Below are positions 45,674-54,967 of a stretch of DNA of 64,000 nt, in pieces. The stretch is from Sphingomonas leidyi (GTDB lineage: Bacteria > Pseudomonadota > Alphaproteobacteria > Sphingomonadales > Sphingomonadaceae). The notes under the pieces were generated by a model. It searched no databases, had not been told where the DNA came from, and was given only the letters and a program-made list of their open reading frames with translations. Position numbers and translations under genes: made by a program. Location: positions 930,001 through 994,000 of the forward strand of contig NZ_JAASQV010000001.1 in assembly GCF_011761945.1 (NCBI RefSeq), written 5' to 3'. The stretch's first letter is position 1. Each line of letters starts with the position of its first letter.

Positions 45674-45688
45674 TGCTAATTAATCGCA
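45674..45688. promoter_or_regulatory. Possible Fur box before the siderophore receptor
   Basis: TGCTAAT-T-AATCGCA is a 7-1-7 dyad matching about 10 of 14 positions of the Fur half-site pattern TGATAAT-N-ATTATCA. It lies in an AT-rich patch 183 bases before the receptor start. Iron control of a siderophore-type receptor is expected, but the match is imperfect. Confidence 0.35.
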
Positions 45689-45870
45689 TTAGTGGCGCGC
45701 ATCGGGAACGCGAATCATCGCTTCCGTCTTCGCGAACGGTTCACGCTCGCTCCATCTCCCGGATCTGCCGATCCGCCCCAGGGCGACGGCTCCATTCCGG
45801 CGGGAGCGATCGCGGCTGCATCCGGGACGGAGGGAAGGATGAGGCGCGGCGAAAGACAAGAAGGGGGACG

Positions 45871-48015
45871 ATGATGCGCCGTTCGTTTCATTTGCTGCTG
45901 GCCGGCTCTGCCGCAATGTTCATGCCGGCGTCGCTCCACGCCCAGCACGCCCCGCAGCAGGGCACCGCAGCGGAGGAAGAGACCGGGGAGGGCATCGTCG
46001 TCACGGGCTATGGCCGGAGCGACCAGCCCACCACCGCCACCGGGCTGCACCTCACGCCGATCGAGACGCCGCAGACGATCAGCGTCATCACCCGGCAGCA
46101 GATCGACGACCAGGCGCTGATCTCGATCAACGACGCGCTCGATTTCGCCGTGGGCATTTCCAAGAAGGACATCGATCGCGGCCGCAGCGCGATCTCCGCG
46201 CGGGGCTTCGAGGTCCAGAACTTCCAGCTCGACGGTGCGCCGTTCGCCAACGGCAATGTCGGCTTCGGCGAGACGAGCACCGCGATTTACCAGCGCGTGG
46301 ACCTGGTGCGCGGCGCAGCGGGCCTGATGCATGGGGCAGGGGATCCTTCCGCGGTCGTCAACCTGATCCGCAAGCACGCCGATGCCGACGCCTTCTCCGG
46401 TCAGGTCAGCCTCGAAGCGGCATCGTGGAACCGCTTCGCCGGAACCGTGGACGTGCAGTCGCCGCTCGATGCCGCCGGAACGGTGCGCGTGCGCGCCGTC
46501 GTCCAGGCCTATCGGCAGGACGGCTTCGTCGATCGCGAGGAGAAGAAGGGCCTCGTCCTCTATGGGGTGGTCGACGCCGATCTCGGTCCGCGCACGAAGC
46601 TGTCGGTCGGCGCCAGCTATCAGCGCGACGACCGCGACGGCGTGATGTGGGCGCAGCTTCCCTATTGGTATACCGACGGCACGCGGACGCGCTGGCCGCG
46701 CTCCAAGACCACCGGCACCGACTGGGGCTTCTGGAACACCACGGAGATTTCGGGCTTCGCCACCCTCACGCACGACCTTGGCGGGAAATGGAGCATCCGC
46801 GGCGACCTCGGCTACCACAAGGGGCTGGAGGAATCGCGGCTGCTGTGGCTCGATGGCATGCCCAACCGGGTGACCGGTGCCGGCATGGCCACCTCGGCCT
46901 ATTGGTTCAAGGCCGATCCCGAGCAATGGAACGGCAGCATCCAGGCCAGCGGCCCGTTTTCGCTGCTTGGCGGCGAGCACGACCTGGCCGTCGGCGCGAT
47001 GGTGAATCGCCTCACCGACGGATGGTCCAACCGAGATCCCGTCGCGATGGATCCGATCGCCGATTTCAACCATTGGGACGGGACGCTCGCCCAGCCGGCC
47101 TGGGGGCCGCGCTACGTGTCCAGCCGCGGTTCCACGACCCAGGCCGCGCTTTTCGCCACGACGCGGATCGGCCTGGTCGGCCCGCTCAAGCTCATCGGCG
47201 GCGGGCGGCTGAGCTATTTCCGGCGCAACGAGGAGGCCGCGGGGACGAGCCCGGCCTACCGGCTGACCTACAAGGGCGTGCTCACGCCCTATGCGGGGCT
47301 GGTCCTCGACATCACCCACAACCTGTCCGCCTATGCGAGCTATACCAAGATCTTCAAGCCGCAGGGCAATGTCCGCGACCGCAACGGGCGCCTGCTCAAT
47401 CCGCTGGAAGGCAAGAATTACGAGGCCGGCCTGAAGGCGCTGCTGCTGGGCGGCAAGCTCCTGGCGACGGCGGCCGTGTACCGCATCGAGCAGGACAATC
47501 TCGCCGTTCCGGATCCGGGGCAGTTCGTGCCCGGTACGTCCAACCCGGCCTATCGCGGGGCGACGGGGACCGTCGCCAAGGGATATGAGCTCGAAGTCGT
47601 CGGCAAGGTCACCCGGCAATGGGACCTCAGCCTGGGCTGGAGCGACTATAGCGCAAAGGACGCCCAGGGCGTCGACGTGCTTGCGCACCAGCCGCGCCGG
47701 GCGTTCAACCTGGCGACCAAATACGCCCTTGCCGGCGCGCTCGACGGACTGAGCCTGGGCGGAGCGCTCAAATGGGAGAGCCGGCCGCCGGTGACCGCGC
47801 AGAATCCGGGCACCGGCATCGTGGAGCCGATCGGCCAGCCCGCCTATGCCATCGTCAATCTCATGGCCCGCTACGAGATGACCAGGCAGCTGTCGCTCCA
47901 GCTCAACGTCGACAATCTGTTCGACCGGACCTTCTACAGCGGCAACAGCTGGTTCCCCGGCTTCGTCTATGGCGAGCCGAGAAATGCGCGGGCGACGCTC
48001 AGATACAATTTCTGA
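45871..48015 (+). CDS. TonB-dependent siderophore receptor
   Basis: Outer-membrane receptor of 714 residues, FhuE/FpvA-like. A signal peptide ends near LHAQ. The plug domain begins IVVTGYGRSDQPTTATGLHL and has TPQTISVITRQQIDDQAL, the form typical of siderophore receptors, then GFEVQNFQLDGAPF and VRGAAGLMHGAGDPSAVVNLI. The barrel ends ARATLRYNF. AAGGGGG precedes ATG 45871 by 4 bases. It may import a ferric siderophore. The nearest biosynthetic cluster, ending at 40.5 kb, could be a source of its ligand, but that cluster more likely makes an N-N product and the two are 5 kb apart and oppositely oriented. Confidence 0.92.
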   Translation: MMRRSFHLLLAGSAAMFMPASLHAQHAPQQGTAAEEETGEGIVVTGYGRSDQPTTATGLHLTPIETPQTISVITRQQIDDQALISINDALDFAVGISKKDIDRGRSAISARGFEVQNFQLDGAPFANGNVGFGETSTAIYQRVDLVRGAAGLMHGAGDPSAVVNLIRKHADADAFSGQVSLEAASWNRFAGTVDVQSPLDAAGTVRVRAVVQAYRQDGFVDREEKKGLVLYGVVDADLGPRTKLSVGASYQRDDRDGVMWAQLPYWYTDGTRTRWPRSKTTGTDWGFWNTTEISGFATLTHDLGGKWSIRGDLGYHKGLEESRLLWLDGMPNRVTGAGMATSAYWFKADPEQWNGSIQASGPFSLLGGEHDLAVGAMVNRLTDGWSNRDPVAMDPIADFNHWDGTLAQPAWGPRYVSSRGSTTQAALFATTRIGLVGPLKLIGGGRLSYFRRNEEAAGTSPAYRLTYKGVLTPYAGLVLDITHNLSAYASYTKIFKPQGNVRDRNGRLLNPLEGKNYEAGLKALLLGGKLLATAAVYRIEQDNLAVPDPGQFVPGTSNPAYRGATGTVAKGYELEVVGKVTRQWDLSLGWSDYSAKDAQGVDVLAHQPRRAFNLATKYALAGALDGLSLGGALKWESRPPVTAQNPGTGIVEPIGQPAYAIVNLMARYEMTRQLSLQLNVDNLFDRTFYSGNSWFPGFVYGEPRNARATLRYNF

Positions 48016-48030
48016 AGCGCCGTCCGGAGA

Positions 48031-48056
48031 CGGGGTGCCGGCCGCGCGGCACCCCG
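48031..48056. terminator. Bidirectional hairpin between convergent genes
   Basis: Perfect 10-base inverted repeat CGGGGTGCCG-N6-CGGCACCCCG in the 46-base gap between the siderophore receptor and the convergent hydrolase gene. Confidence 0.6.
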
Positions 48057-48061
48057 CCCGA

Positions 48062-49519
48062 TCAAGCCACCTGGAACTTCGGCGGCGGCAGCGTCAGCCG
48101 GGTGTCGGCCACGGCCTCGCCGCGGAAGAAGCGCACCAGCAGGGGCTGCACCTCGGGATGCGCCTCGAAGACGTTGTGGCCGGCATTCTCGACGACGAGC
48201 CGGGACTTGCGCCGGAACTGCGCCGCCACTTCGTCCTGCTCGGCCAGGGGCGTGCGGCCGTCCAGCGATCCGGCAATCAGCAGGGCGGGGTGGTCGATGC
48301 GGATCGCGGCGCGGAAGCCGTCGCCCAGGTCGACGCCCGGGATGGCGCCCATCAGCTGCGGCATGGGGAAGTTCAGCGCCTCGCCCAGCACGGCGGTCCG
48401 CGCCTCGCGCCGGATCAGGGCCAGCCGGCGCGGCGATATTCCGGACGCCAGATCCATGGCCTCGGGCATTCCCCGCAGGTTCAGCAGGCCGGCCACGTCG
48501 CCCAGGAACGGCGTCAGCGCCGCGGTCTTGCCGGCATCCAGTGCCAGATAGAGGCCCGGCAGCATGGCGAGGGTGCGGGGATTGGCGATCAGCCCGCTCG
48601 CCAGCATCTGCACGCCGAAGCCGCCCATCCGGATCTCGGCCGGCGCGCCGTTCAGCGTGACCGCGGTCAAGGCCGGCTGCGCTTCCATCCGGGCATGCAC
48701 GCGGCGCATCAGGGCCGACAGGTCCGGCACCGCCGCACGGGCGGCCGGGTCGGTGCCGAGCAGCGCGTCCACCTGGCGCAGATAGGCATCGATCCGTGCC
48801 GGCCGCTTCACCGTCTGGTCCTGGCCTTCCAGGCTGGACAGAGCCACGCGGTTCACTCTGTCGCCATGCCGCTTGAGCACGCTGAGCGCCAGGTGCGAGC
48901 CATAGCTGGTGCCCCAGAGGTCGATCTTCTCCGCGCCCAGATGCCGTCGCAGATCGTCGATATCGTCGGCGCTCTGCTCGGTATTGTAGCCGGCCATGGC
49001 CACGCCGGCCTTGGTCCAGTCGGCCCAGGCGCTCTGGAGTTCCGAACGGAAATAGGAGGTCAGCCCGGCTTCGGTGAATTCCGGCGCGGGACGCGTCGAG
49101 GCGGGCCGCTCCGGGATGGTGCTGGACAGGCCGGTGCCCCGCTGGTCGAAGGCGATGACGTCGGCCACGGCGCGCAGGGCCATGAAGATCGGAAAGCGCG
49201 GCCCGGTCGCCGCGCCGGTCGCCTCGCCGCCGGGTCCTCCGGCCAGGTAGATGATCGGCGGGCCCGGCCTGGCCGCCGTCGAGGGGAACCGGACATAGCC
49301 GAGCCGGATCTTGCGCGAACGGGGATCGCGGCGATCCTCGGGTACTTCGAAGAAGCCTCTTTCGGCATCGGTCTCCGCGTCGCGCCAGCCCTTGAAGCGG
49401 AAGGGGCCGGCCTGCGACGGAGGCGCGGTCTGCGCCGAGACGCGAGCGAACGCCAGGGCGGGAAGGGCGATGGCGGCGGCGGCGAGCAGGCCGCGGCGAT
49501 TGAGCGATGTGCAGGTCAT
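48062..49519 (-). CDS. Tat-exported alpha/beta hydrolase (prolyl/tripeptidyl aminopeptidase-like)
   Basis: Serine hydrolase of 485 residues. The N-terminus SLNRRGLLAAAAIALPALAF is a twin-arginine-type signal. The oxyanion loop IIYLAGGPGGEA, the DQRGTGLSS block and the nucleophile elbow WGTSYGSHLAL (GTSYG) are those of the TAP/proline-iminopeptidase family. Asp (SLDGRTP) and His (NAGHNVFE) of the triad follow near the C-terminus. It probably removes short peptides or cleaves N-terminal residues in the periplasm. ATG 49519 starts just before the signal; GTG 49555 is a possible longer start. The upstream region is shared with a divergent LytTR membrane regulator. Confidence 0.85.
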   Translation of the reverse strand: MTCTSLNRRGLLAAAAIALPALAFARVSAQTAPPSQAGPFRFKGWRDAETDAERGFFEVPEDRRDPRSRKIRLGYVRFPSTAARPGPPIIYLAGGPGGEATGAATGPRFPIFMALRAVADVIAFDQRGTGLSSTIPERPASTRPAPEFTEAGLTSYFRSELQSAWADWTKAGVAMAGYNTEQSADDIDDLRRHLGAEKIDLWGTSYGSHLALSVLKRHGDRVNRVALSSLEGQDQTVKRPARIDAYLRQVDALLGTDPAARAAVPDLSALMRRVHARMEAQPALTAVTLNGAPAEIRMGGFGVQMLASGLIANPRTLAMLPGLYLALDAGKTAALTPFLGDVAGLLNLRGMPEAMDLASGISPRRLALIRREARTAVLGEALNFPMPQLMGAIPGVDLGDGFRAAIRIDHPALLIAGSLDGRTPLAEQDEVAAQFRRKSRLVVENAGHNVFEAHPEVQPLLVRFFRGEAVADTRLTLPPPKFQVA

Positions 49520-49630
49520 GCCGATGGCTGAGCCGCTCGCGGTGCCGACCGCCACCCCGCTTCGGTCAACGACAGCCGATCATCGGCGAATGGCGGTGCA
49601 TCTCGGCGAGTGGAGCCCTAGAGGGGGCGC

Positions 49631-51067
49631 ATGCGGCGAATCCTGTTCCTCACCATCCTCCTGATGGGCTTCGTGATCCCGGCCCGGGCCCAGGGCATTT
49701 CGTGGCAAGCCTGTCGCGGCGCGGCCGGTCCGGCGGGCCCGCTGCTGCGCGATTGCCACCCGATTCAGGATTTCGTCGACCCGCAGGGCCGCGAGCTCTG
49801 GATCCGCGCCGTCCTCGGCGCCCCGGCCGACGCCCGGCCGCGCGTCCTCTATGTGGCGGGCGTCGCCTCGTCCGAGGCCTGGCTCAACGGCCGGCACCTG
49901 GGCATCAACGGCCGCCCGGGCGCCACGGCGCAGGCCGAAATCCCCGGCCGCTACCAGGCGATCTTCCCGATCCGCGAAGGCGCCTGGCAGCCCGGCGGGA
50001 ACCAGTTGGTACTGCATCTGTCGTCCTTTCATGGCGGCCTGCATTTCGCCCGCCCGATGAGCGCCCTGGCCGTGTTGCCCTATCCCCGTCCGCAACGCGT
50101 CGCGCCGCTGGCCGTCACGTTCCTTGCGGCCGGCAGCCTGCTGGCCGCTGTGTTCGGCTTCGGCGCCATCCATGCCATGCGCCGCACCGGATCGAGCCTG
50201 ATCCTGGCCGGCATGGCCGCGGTCGCCACCTTGCAGGCGATCGTCGAGAGCATGCGGACGCTGTTCGACTATTCCTATCCCCTGCATGCTTGGCGAATGA
50301 GCGCCATCTGGGTGCTGGCGGCCAGTTTCGCGCTTCTGCTGGTGGCCTATGTCACGACCCGGTTCTTCCCCAGGGCCCGCGCGCCGATGATCGGCCTGGC
50401 CGTCGGCGTGATCGGTGCCACGGCGCTGCTTCCGGGCTTCGACATCAAGACGGCCTGGGCGCTGATCCTGGGGGTTGCGCTTGCCGTCGTGCCGGCTGCG
50501 GCGGGCGTGCGCCTGCGGGTTCCCGGCGCGCGGCCGGCCCTAGCCTATCTGGCGCTGTTCCTCGCCCTGGCCCTCGCATTTCCCGAATGGCTGGCCGATC
50601 TCTCCTATTTCCTGCTCGCCGCCGGCCTGGTGCTGCCGCTGCTGATGGTCGAAGTCGTTCGGCTCGGCCGGGACGATCGCGGCCGCGAGGCTGCCCTTAC
50701 CCGCGCCGTCAGCCGCCCGGACCGCCTGACCGTGGCTTCGGCGCGGGGCGTCGAGCTGGTGCCGATCGCCGAGATCCTGGCCGTGGTGGGCGCCGACGAC
50801 TATGTCGAGCTGCGGCTGGTCGGCGGCCGCAGCCTGCTGCATGCCGCGCGCCTCGACGGCCTGGCGGCGCAACTGCCGGGGAGCTTCCTGCGCATCCACC
50901 GCTCGGCGATCGCCAACCTGGCCCAGGCGCAACGCCTCGAGCGCGACGGCGATCGGTGGCGGCTATATCTGAGCGAAGGAGCGCCGCTGCCCGTCAGCCG
51001 CTCCCGCCAGCCCGCCCTGCGCGAGGCCCTGGACGTTCCTCCTGCCATGGCGGCGATGCCGGCATAG
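49631..51067 (+). CDS. Membrane-bound LytTR-family regulator with 7TM-like sensor
   Basis: Protein of 478 residues. A signal peptide (MRRILFLTILLMGFVIPARA) leads to an extracytoplasmic beta-rich domain (about 25-145) with the pattern of 7TM-DISM sensor modules, for example ASSEAWLNGRHLGINGRPG. About seven hydrophobic helices (155-350) follow, then a cytoplasmic LytTR DNA-binding domain (about 375-465): LVPIAEILAVVGADDYVELRL, LPGSFLRIHRSAIANL. It is a one-component transmembrane regulator sensing an external ligand. Divergent from the Tat hydrolase at 48062, which is a plausible target since LytTR genes often control neighbours. Confidence 0.85.
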   Translation: MRRILFLTILLMGFVIPARAQGISWQACRGAAGPAGPLLRDCHPIQDFVDPQGRELWIRAVLGAPADARPRVLYVAGVASSEAWLNGRHLGINGRPGATAQAEIPGRYQAIFPIREGAWQPGGNQLVLHLSSFHGGLHFARPMSALAVLPYPRPQRVAPLAVTFLAAGSLLAAVFGFGAIHAMRRTGSSLILAGMAAVATLQAIVESMRTLFDYSYPLHAWRMSAIWVLAASFALLLVAYVTTRFFPRARAPMIGLAVGVIGATALLPGFDIKTAWALILGVALAVVPAAAGVRLRVPGARPALAYLALFLALALAFPEWLADLSYFLLAAGLVLPLLMVEVVRLGRDDRGREAALTRAVSRPDRLTVASARGVELVPIAEILAVVGADDYVELRLVGGRSLLHAARLDGLAAQLPGSFLRIHRSAIANLAQAQRLERDGDRWRLYLSEGAPLPVSRSRQPALREALDVPPAMAAMPA

Positions 51068-51201
51068 CGCATGGAGCAGAGGCAAGGTCGTGGCCGACGA
51101 ATTCCCGTGCCGCTTGCCTTTGACGGAACCTTTGGGGGATGAAAATACTCTAGGAGATCGCGGCGCCGCAACCGAATGGGCGCTTGTTGGCTGGAGCGGG
51201 C

Positions 51202-54200
51202 GTGGACCTTAGTGACCAAGAAGCGGACGCCGGAAGCGCGCGAGCGGCTGCTCCGCGCGCGCCATGGCGTTGGCGCCGTGCGGCCATCGGTCTGCTGGTC
51301 CTCCTGGCCGTGGCGGTGGGGGCGGCATGGCTGCAGCGCCGCACGATCGCGCGCGGCTTCGTCGATCGCGAACTGGCCAGGCGCGGCGTTCCCGCCCGAT
51401 ATGAGATCGAGCAGCTGTCGCCCTGGCGGCAACGGCTGGTCAACGTGTCGATCGGCGACCCGCGCGACCCCGACCTCGTCGCGGACTGGATCGAGCTGCG
51501 TACGTCGCTCTACCCCTGGCGGGCGGAGGTGCTGGTGGCGAAGGCGGGCAAGGTCCGGGCCAGGGGCCGGATCGTCAACGGCGCGCTTTCGATGGGATCG
51601 CTGGACCGGCTGCTGCCGCCGCCATCGGGCAAGCCATTCTCGCTGCCCCGCCTGATCGTGGATGTCGCCGACGCCCAGCTCCGGCTCGACACCGGCGGCG
51701 GCCTGGTCGTGCTCGGCCTCAGCGGCAAGGGAATGCTGGCCGACGGCTTTGCCGGCACGCTGCGGGCCGACGCCTCCCGCCTGCGCATCGCGGACTGCGC
51801 CCTGGAGGGTGTCGCGGCCAGGATGCAGGTGGGCATCAGGCACGGGGCACCGCACCTCGACGGCCCGGTCCAGGCAGCGCGGATCGCCTGCGCGGATACC
51901 CATGTGACTCAGCTCCGTGTCGCGGTCCGGGCGGCGCTGGAAGCATCGCTGGCACGCTGGAAGGGCAGTGCCGACCTGGATGCCGCGGCCATGGATTCGC
52001 CTTTGGGGCAGTTGCGCCGGTTGCGTGGCGGCATCGGGTTCGATGGGGATGGCGCCCGTACGGAGGGCAGCGTCGCGCTGCGCTCCGGCGCGCTTGCCGC
52101 CGCGCAGGTCAGCGCGGGTTCGGCGGCGATATCCGGCCGCTATGCATTCGGCGGAACCGCTGCGTTCCAGGGCGAGGTCGCCCTGGAGGGAGCGGCATTG
52201 CCCGCGTCCCTGCTCGGCCGGGTCGCGGGCTATGGCAATGTCGGGCAGGGAACGCCGGTCGCGCCGCTGGTCCGCCGGCTCGTGCACGCCATGGGCGAAG
52301 CCGGCCGCGCCTTTGGCGGATCCGCGGCTCTCGAGCTCGCGATGCATGCCGATCGGACCACGCTCCGCGTGCGCCGGTTGGACCTTGCCGCGCGCTCGGG
52401 AGCGCGATTGCGTTTCGGCCAGGATACGGGGCTGGGGCTCGACCTGCGCGATGGCGGGCTCGATCTCGCGGGGCAGCTCTCGCTTGGCGGCGGCGGACTG
52501 CCGGATGCGGCGGTCCGCCTGTCCCGCCGGCCGGGGAGCCGCGAACTGCGCGGCACCGGCCTGGTGCGCCCCTATGTCGCCGACGGCGCCCGGCTCGAAC
52601 TCTCGGGCCTCGATTTCAGCGTGCGCGGAACGGCTGGGGACGTACGGACCGCCATGACCTTGTCGGGGCCGGTGCGCGGCGGGCGCGTCGACGGGCTGTC
52701 GATGCCGCTCCTGGTGCACTGGGATGCGCAGATGCTCGCGGTGAACCCCCAGTGCAGCATGATCGGCTTTTCGCATGTGGCGATGGGCGGTGCCGTCCTG
52801 GACGGCGATCGCCTCAAGCTGTGCCCGCTCGGGCCGGCAATGGTCCGATGGGGGCCGCACGGGCTCGCCGGCGGTATTCGGCTCGCACAGCCGGAACTGA
52901 AGGGCAGCGTGGGCGACAGCGCCTTGCGCGTTGCGGCGGAAGCGGCACAGCTCGATCTGGCCGCCAGCCGGTTCACCGTCACCAGGGCTGCGGCGCGCCT
53001 GGGGGGCGATCGGCCGACCCGCCTCGATATCGGCCAGCTGGATGGCAGCTTCCGCTCGGGCCTGAGCGGGGAATTCGACGCGCTCGGCGGCCAGATCGGC
53101 GCGGTGCCGCTGCAGCTCTCGGAAGGCAAGGGCAGCTGGCATGTCGAGAACGGTGACTTCTTGCTGCGGGGCAGTTTCACCCTTGCCGACGCGGAGGCGG
53201 CGGCGCGCTTCGAGCCCCTGGCGGCGCCGAACGGCAGCTTGCGCCTGCACGACGGCAAGATCGACGCGCAAGCCGCATTCGTCAGCCCCAAGCACCAGCT
53301 GCCCGTGGGGACGGTGAAGATCGCGCATGACCTGGCCCGCGCGGAAGGACAGGCCCTGCTCGACGTGCCCGGCATCCGCTTCCATATGGACGGCCTTCAG
53401 CCCAGCGATCTCACTTCGCTGACCTATGGCGTGATCGCCGATGTGGACGGGCTCGTCGCCGGGACCGGCCGGTTCGGCTGGTCGGGCGACACGGTCGCCA
53501 GCACCGGCCATTTCACGGCGACCGATGTCGCCCTGGCTGCGGCCTTCGGCCCGGTGCAGGGGCTCACGACGCAGCTCGACTTCACCGACCTGCTGAACCT
53601 GCGCAGCGCGCCGGGGCAGACAGCCAATATAGCCGAGATCAATCCGGGCGTTCCGGTGCGCGGCGGCGTGCTGCGCTATCAGCTGCTCGACAGCCGCCGC
53701 GTGCGAGTGGAAGGTGCCCGCTGGCCCTTCGCGGGCGGCGAGCTCGTCCTGGATCCCACCGTCCTCGATTTCGACGTGGCGGGCGAGCGGCGGCTCACCT
53801 TCCATGTGAAGGGCGCCGACGCGGCGCTGTTCCTGAAGGAGATGGCCTTCGACAATCTGGATGCCACCGGAACCTTCGACGGCACCCTGCCGATGATCTT
53901 CGACGCGCGGGGCGGGCGGATCGAAGGCGGCGAACTCCGCGCCCGGACGGGCGGGCACATCGCCTATGTCGGCGAGGTATCGCGGCAGGATGTCGGCTTC
54001 TGGGGCAACATGGCGTTTCAGGCGCTGAAATCGCTGGACTACAAGGATCTCACCATCCGGATGAACGGCCCGCTGGCCGGGGAGATGATCACGGACATCG
54101 GCTTTTCGGGCGTGAGCCAGGGCAAGGGCACGAAATCGAACTTCCTGATCCGCAGGCTGGCGCGGCTGCCCTTGGTGTTCAACGTGCGGATCAGCGCGCC

Positions 54201-54351
54201 CTTCCGCCAGCTGCTGGACTCCATCCAGTCCTGGTATGATCCGCGCCGCCTCATCGAGCGCAACCTGCCGTCATTGATCGAGGAGCAGAATCGTGCACAG
54301 GAAGGCGCCAAGCCCGCCGTTCAGCCCCGAGAAAGCGCCCCTGTCCCATGA
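51202..54351 (+). CDS. ydbH: YdbH-family intermembrane phospholipid transport protein
   Basis: Large AsmA-like/TamB-like protein of about 1049 residues that, with YnbE and YdbL, forms a bridge for phospholipids between inner and outer membranes. One N-terminal anchor helix (AAIGLLVLLAVAVGAAWL) is followed by a long beta-rich periplasmic part with repeated amphipathic strands. The C-terminal block GGRIEGGELRARTGGHIAYVG ... ALKSLDYKDLTIRMNGPLAGEM resembles the YdbH domain. The GTG at 51202 is chosen since GGAG sits 5 bases upstream; TTG 51184 would add 6 residues. The stop overlaps ynbE (ATGA), confirming the three-gene operon. Confidence 0.85.
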   Translation: MDLSDQEADAGSARAAAPRAPWRWRRAAIGLLVLLAVAVGAAWLQRRTIARGFVDRELARRGVPARYEIEQLSPWRQRLVNVSIGDPRDPDLVADWIELRTSLYPWRAEVLVAKAGKVRARGRIVNGALSMGSLDRLLPPPSGKPFSLPRLIVDVADAQLRLDTGGGLVVLGLSGKGMLADGFAGTLRADASRLRIADCALEGVAARMQVGIRHGAPHLDGPVQAARIACADTHVTQLRVAVRAALEASLARWKGSADLDAAAMDSPLGQLRRLRGGIGFDGDGARTEGSVALRSGALAAAQVSAGSAAISGRYAFGGTAAFQGEVALEGAALPASLLGRVAGYGNVGQGTPVAPLVRRLVHAMGEAGRAFGGSAALELAMHADRTTLRVRRLDLAARSGARLRFGQDTGLGLDLRDGGLDLAGQLSLGGGGLPDAAVRLSRRPGSRELRGTGLVRPYVADGARLELSGLDFSVRGTAGDVRTAMTLSGPVRGGRVDGLSMPLLVHWDAQMLAVNPQCSMIGFSHVAMGGAVLDGDRLKLCPLGPAMVRWGPHGLAGGIRLAQPELKGSVGDSALRVAAEAAQLDLAASRFTVTRAAARLGGDRPTRLDIGQLDGSFRSGLSGEFDALGGQIGAVPLQLSEGKGSWHVENGDFLLRGSFTLADAEAAARFEPLAAPNGSLRLHDGKIDAQAAFVSPKHQLPVGTVKIAHDLARAEGQALLDVPGIRFHMDGLQPSDLTSLTYGVIADVDGLVAGTGRFGWSGDTVASTGHFTATDVALAAAFGPVQGLTTQLDFTDLLNLRSAPGQTANIAEINPGVPVRGGVLRYQLLDSRRVRVEGARWPFAGGELVLDPTVLDFDVAGERRLTFHVKGADAALFLKEMAFDNLDATGTFDGTLPMIFDARGGRIEGGELRARTGGHIAYVGEVSRQDVGFWGNMAFQALKSLDYKDLTIRMNGPLAGEMITDIGFSGVSQGKGTKSNFLIRRLARLPLVFNVRISAPFRQLLDSIQSWYDPRRLIERNLPSLIEEQNRAQEGAKPAVQPRESAPVP

Positions 54352-54572
54352 AAGGCAAGAATATGCAGCTTCGAAGCATGATACAGGCGTTGCCACACTG
54401 GATCGGGTACCTTGGAGCGGCACCGGCGATGCTCGCGGGCGGTTGCGTGAACGTGACCGCGCCCGACAAACCGATCGTCATCAACCTCAACATTTCGATT
54501 ACCCAGGAAGTGGTCTATCGTCTCGACAACAAGGCGAAGGCCATAATCCAGGACCATCCGGGGATATTCTGA
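54348..54572 (+). CDS. ynbE: YnbE-family lipoprotein
   Basis: Small outer-membrane lipoprotein of 74 residues. The signal ends with a lipobox-like LAGGC; the mature part VNVTAPDKPIVINLNISITQEVVYRL is characteristic of YnbE, which pairs beta strands with the C-terminus of YdbH. ATG 54348 overlaps the ydbH stop; a second in-frame ATG lies at 54363. Its stop overlaps the start of ydbL (TGATG). Confidence 0.9.
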   Translation: MKGKNMQLRSMIQALPHWIGYLGAAPAMLAGGCVNVTAPDKPIVINLNISITQEVVYRLDNKAKAIIQDHPGIF

Positions 54573-54949
54573 TGCGCAAGTTGCTTCCCACCTTCAGCCT
54601 GGCCGCGGCGCTCGCGGTTGCCATCGCCGCGCCTGCCTTCGCGCAGCGGGATCCCGCCTATCAGGCGGCGCGCCAGGCCGGGCTCGTCGGCGAGCAGCCC
54701 GATGGCTATCTCGGCATCGTCGGCAGCCCGACGGCCGAGCTTCAGGCAATGGTGAACAACATCAACATCCAGCGGAAGCGCCAATATACCCAGCAGGCGG
54801 CGGCGAGTTCGACGGTCGAGCAGATGGCGTTCGTCACCGGCTGCAACCTGATCGCCCGCACCGTGGCGGGCGAGAAGTACCGGGCGCCCGATGGCCGCTG
54901 GCTCACCCGCGGCAGCGACGCGCCCGTCAGGGATCCCCGCTGCCTTTGA
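54572..54949 (+). CDS. ydbL: YdbL-family (DUF1318) periplasmic protein
   Basis: Periplasmic protein of 125 residues with a cleavable signal (LAAALAVAIAAPAFAQ). It contains the family hallmark GEQPDGYLGIVGS and the VNNINIQRKRQYTQQAA helix, then VAGEKYRAPDGRW. YdbL is thought to chaperone or regulate assembly of YdbH-YnbE. It is the last gene of the operon, 18 bases from the convergent oxygenase gene. Confidence 0.9.
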   Translation: MRKLLPTFSLAAALAVAIAAPAFAQRDPAYQAARQAGLVGEQPDGYLGIVGSPTAELQAMVNNINIQRKRQYTQQAAASSTVEQMAFVTGCNLIARTVAGEKYRAPDGRWLTRGSDAPVRDPRCL

Positions 54950-54967
54950 GCGGCGGGCGCCCCGGCC

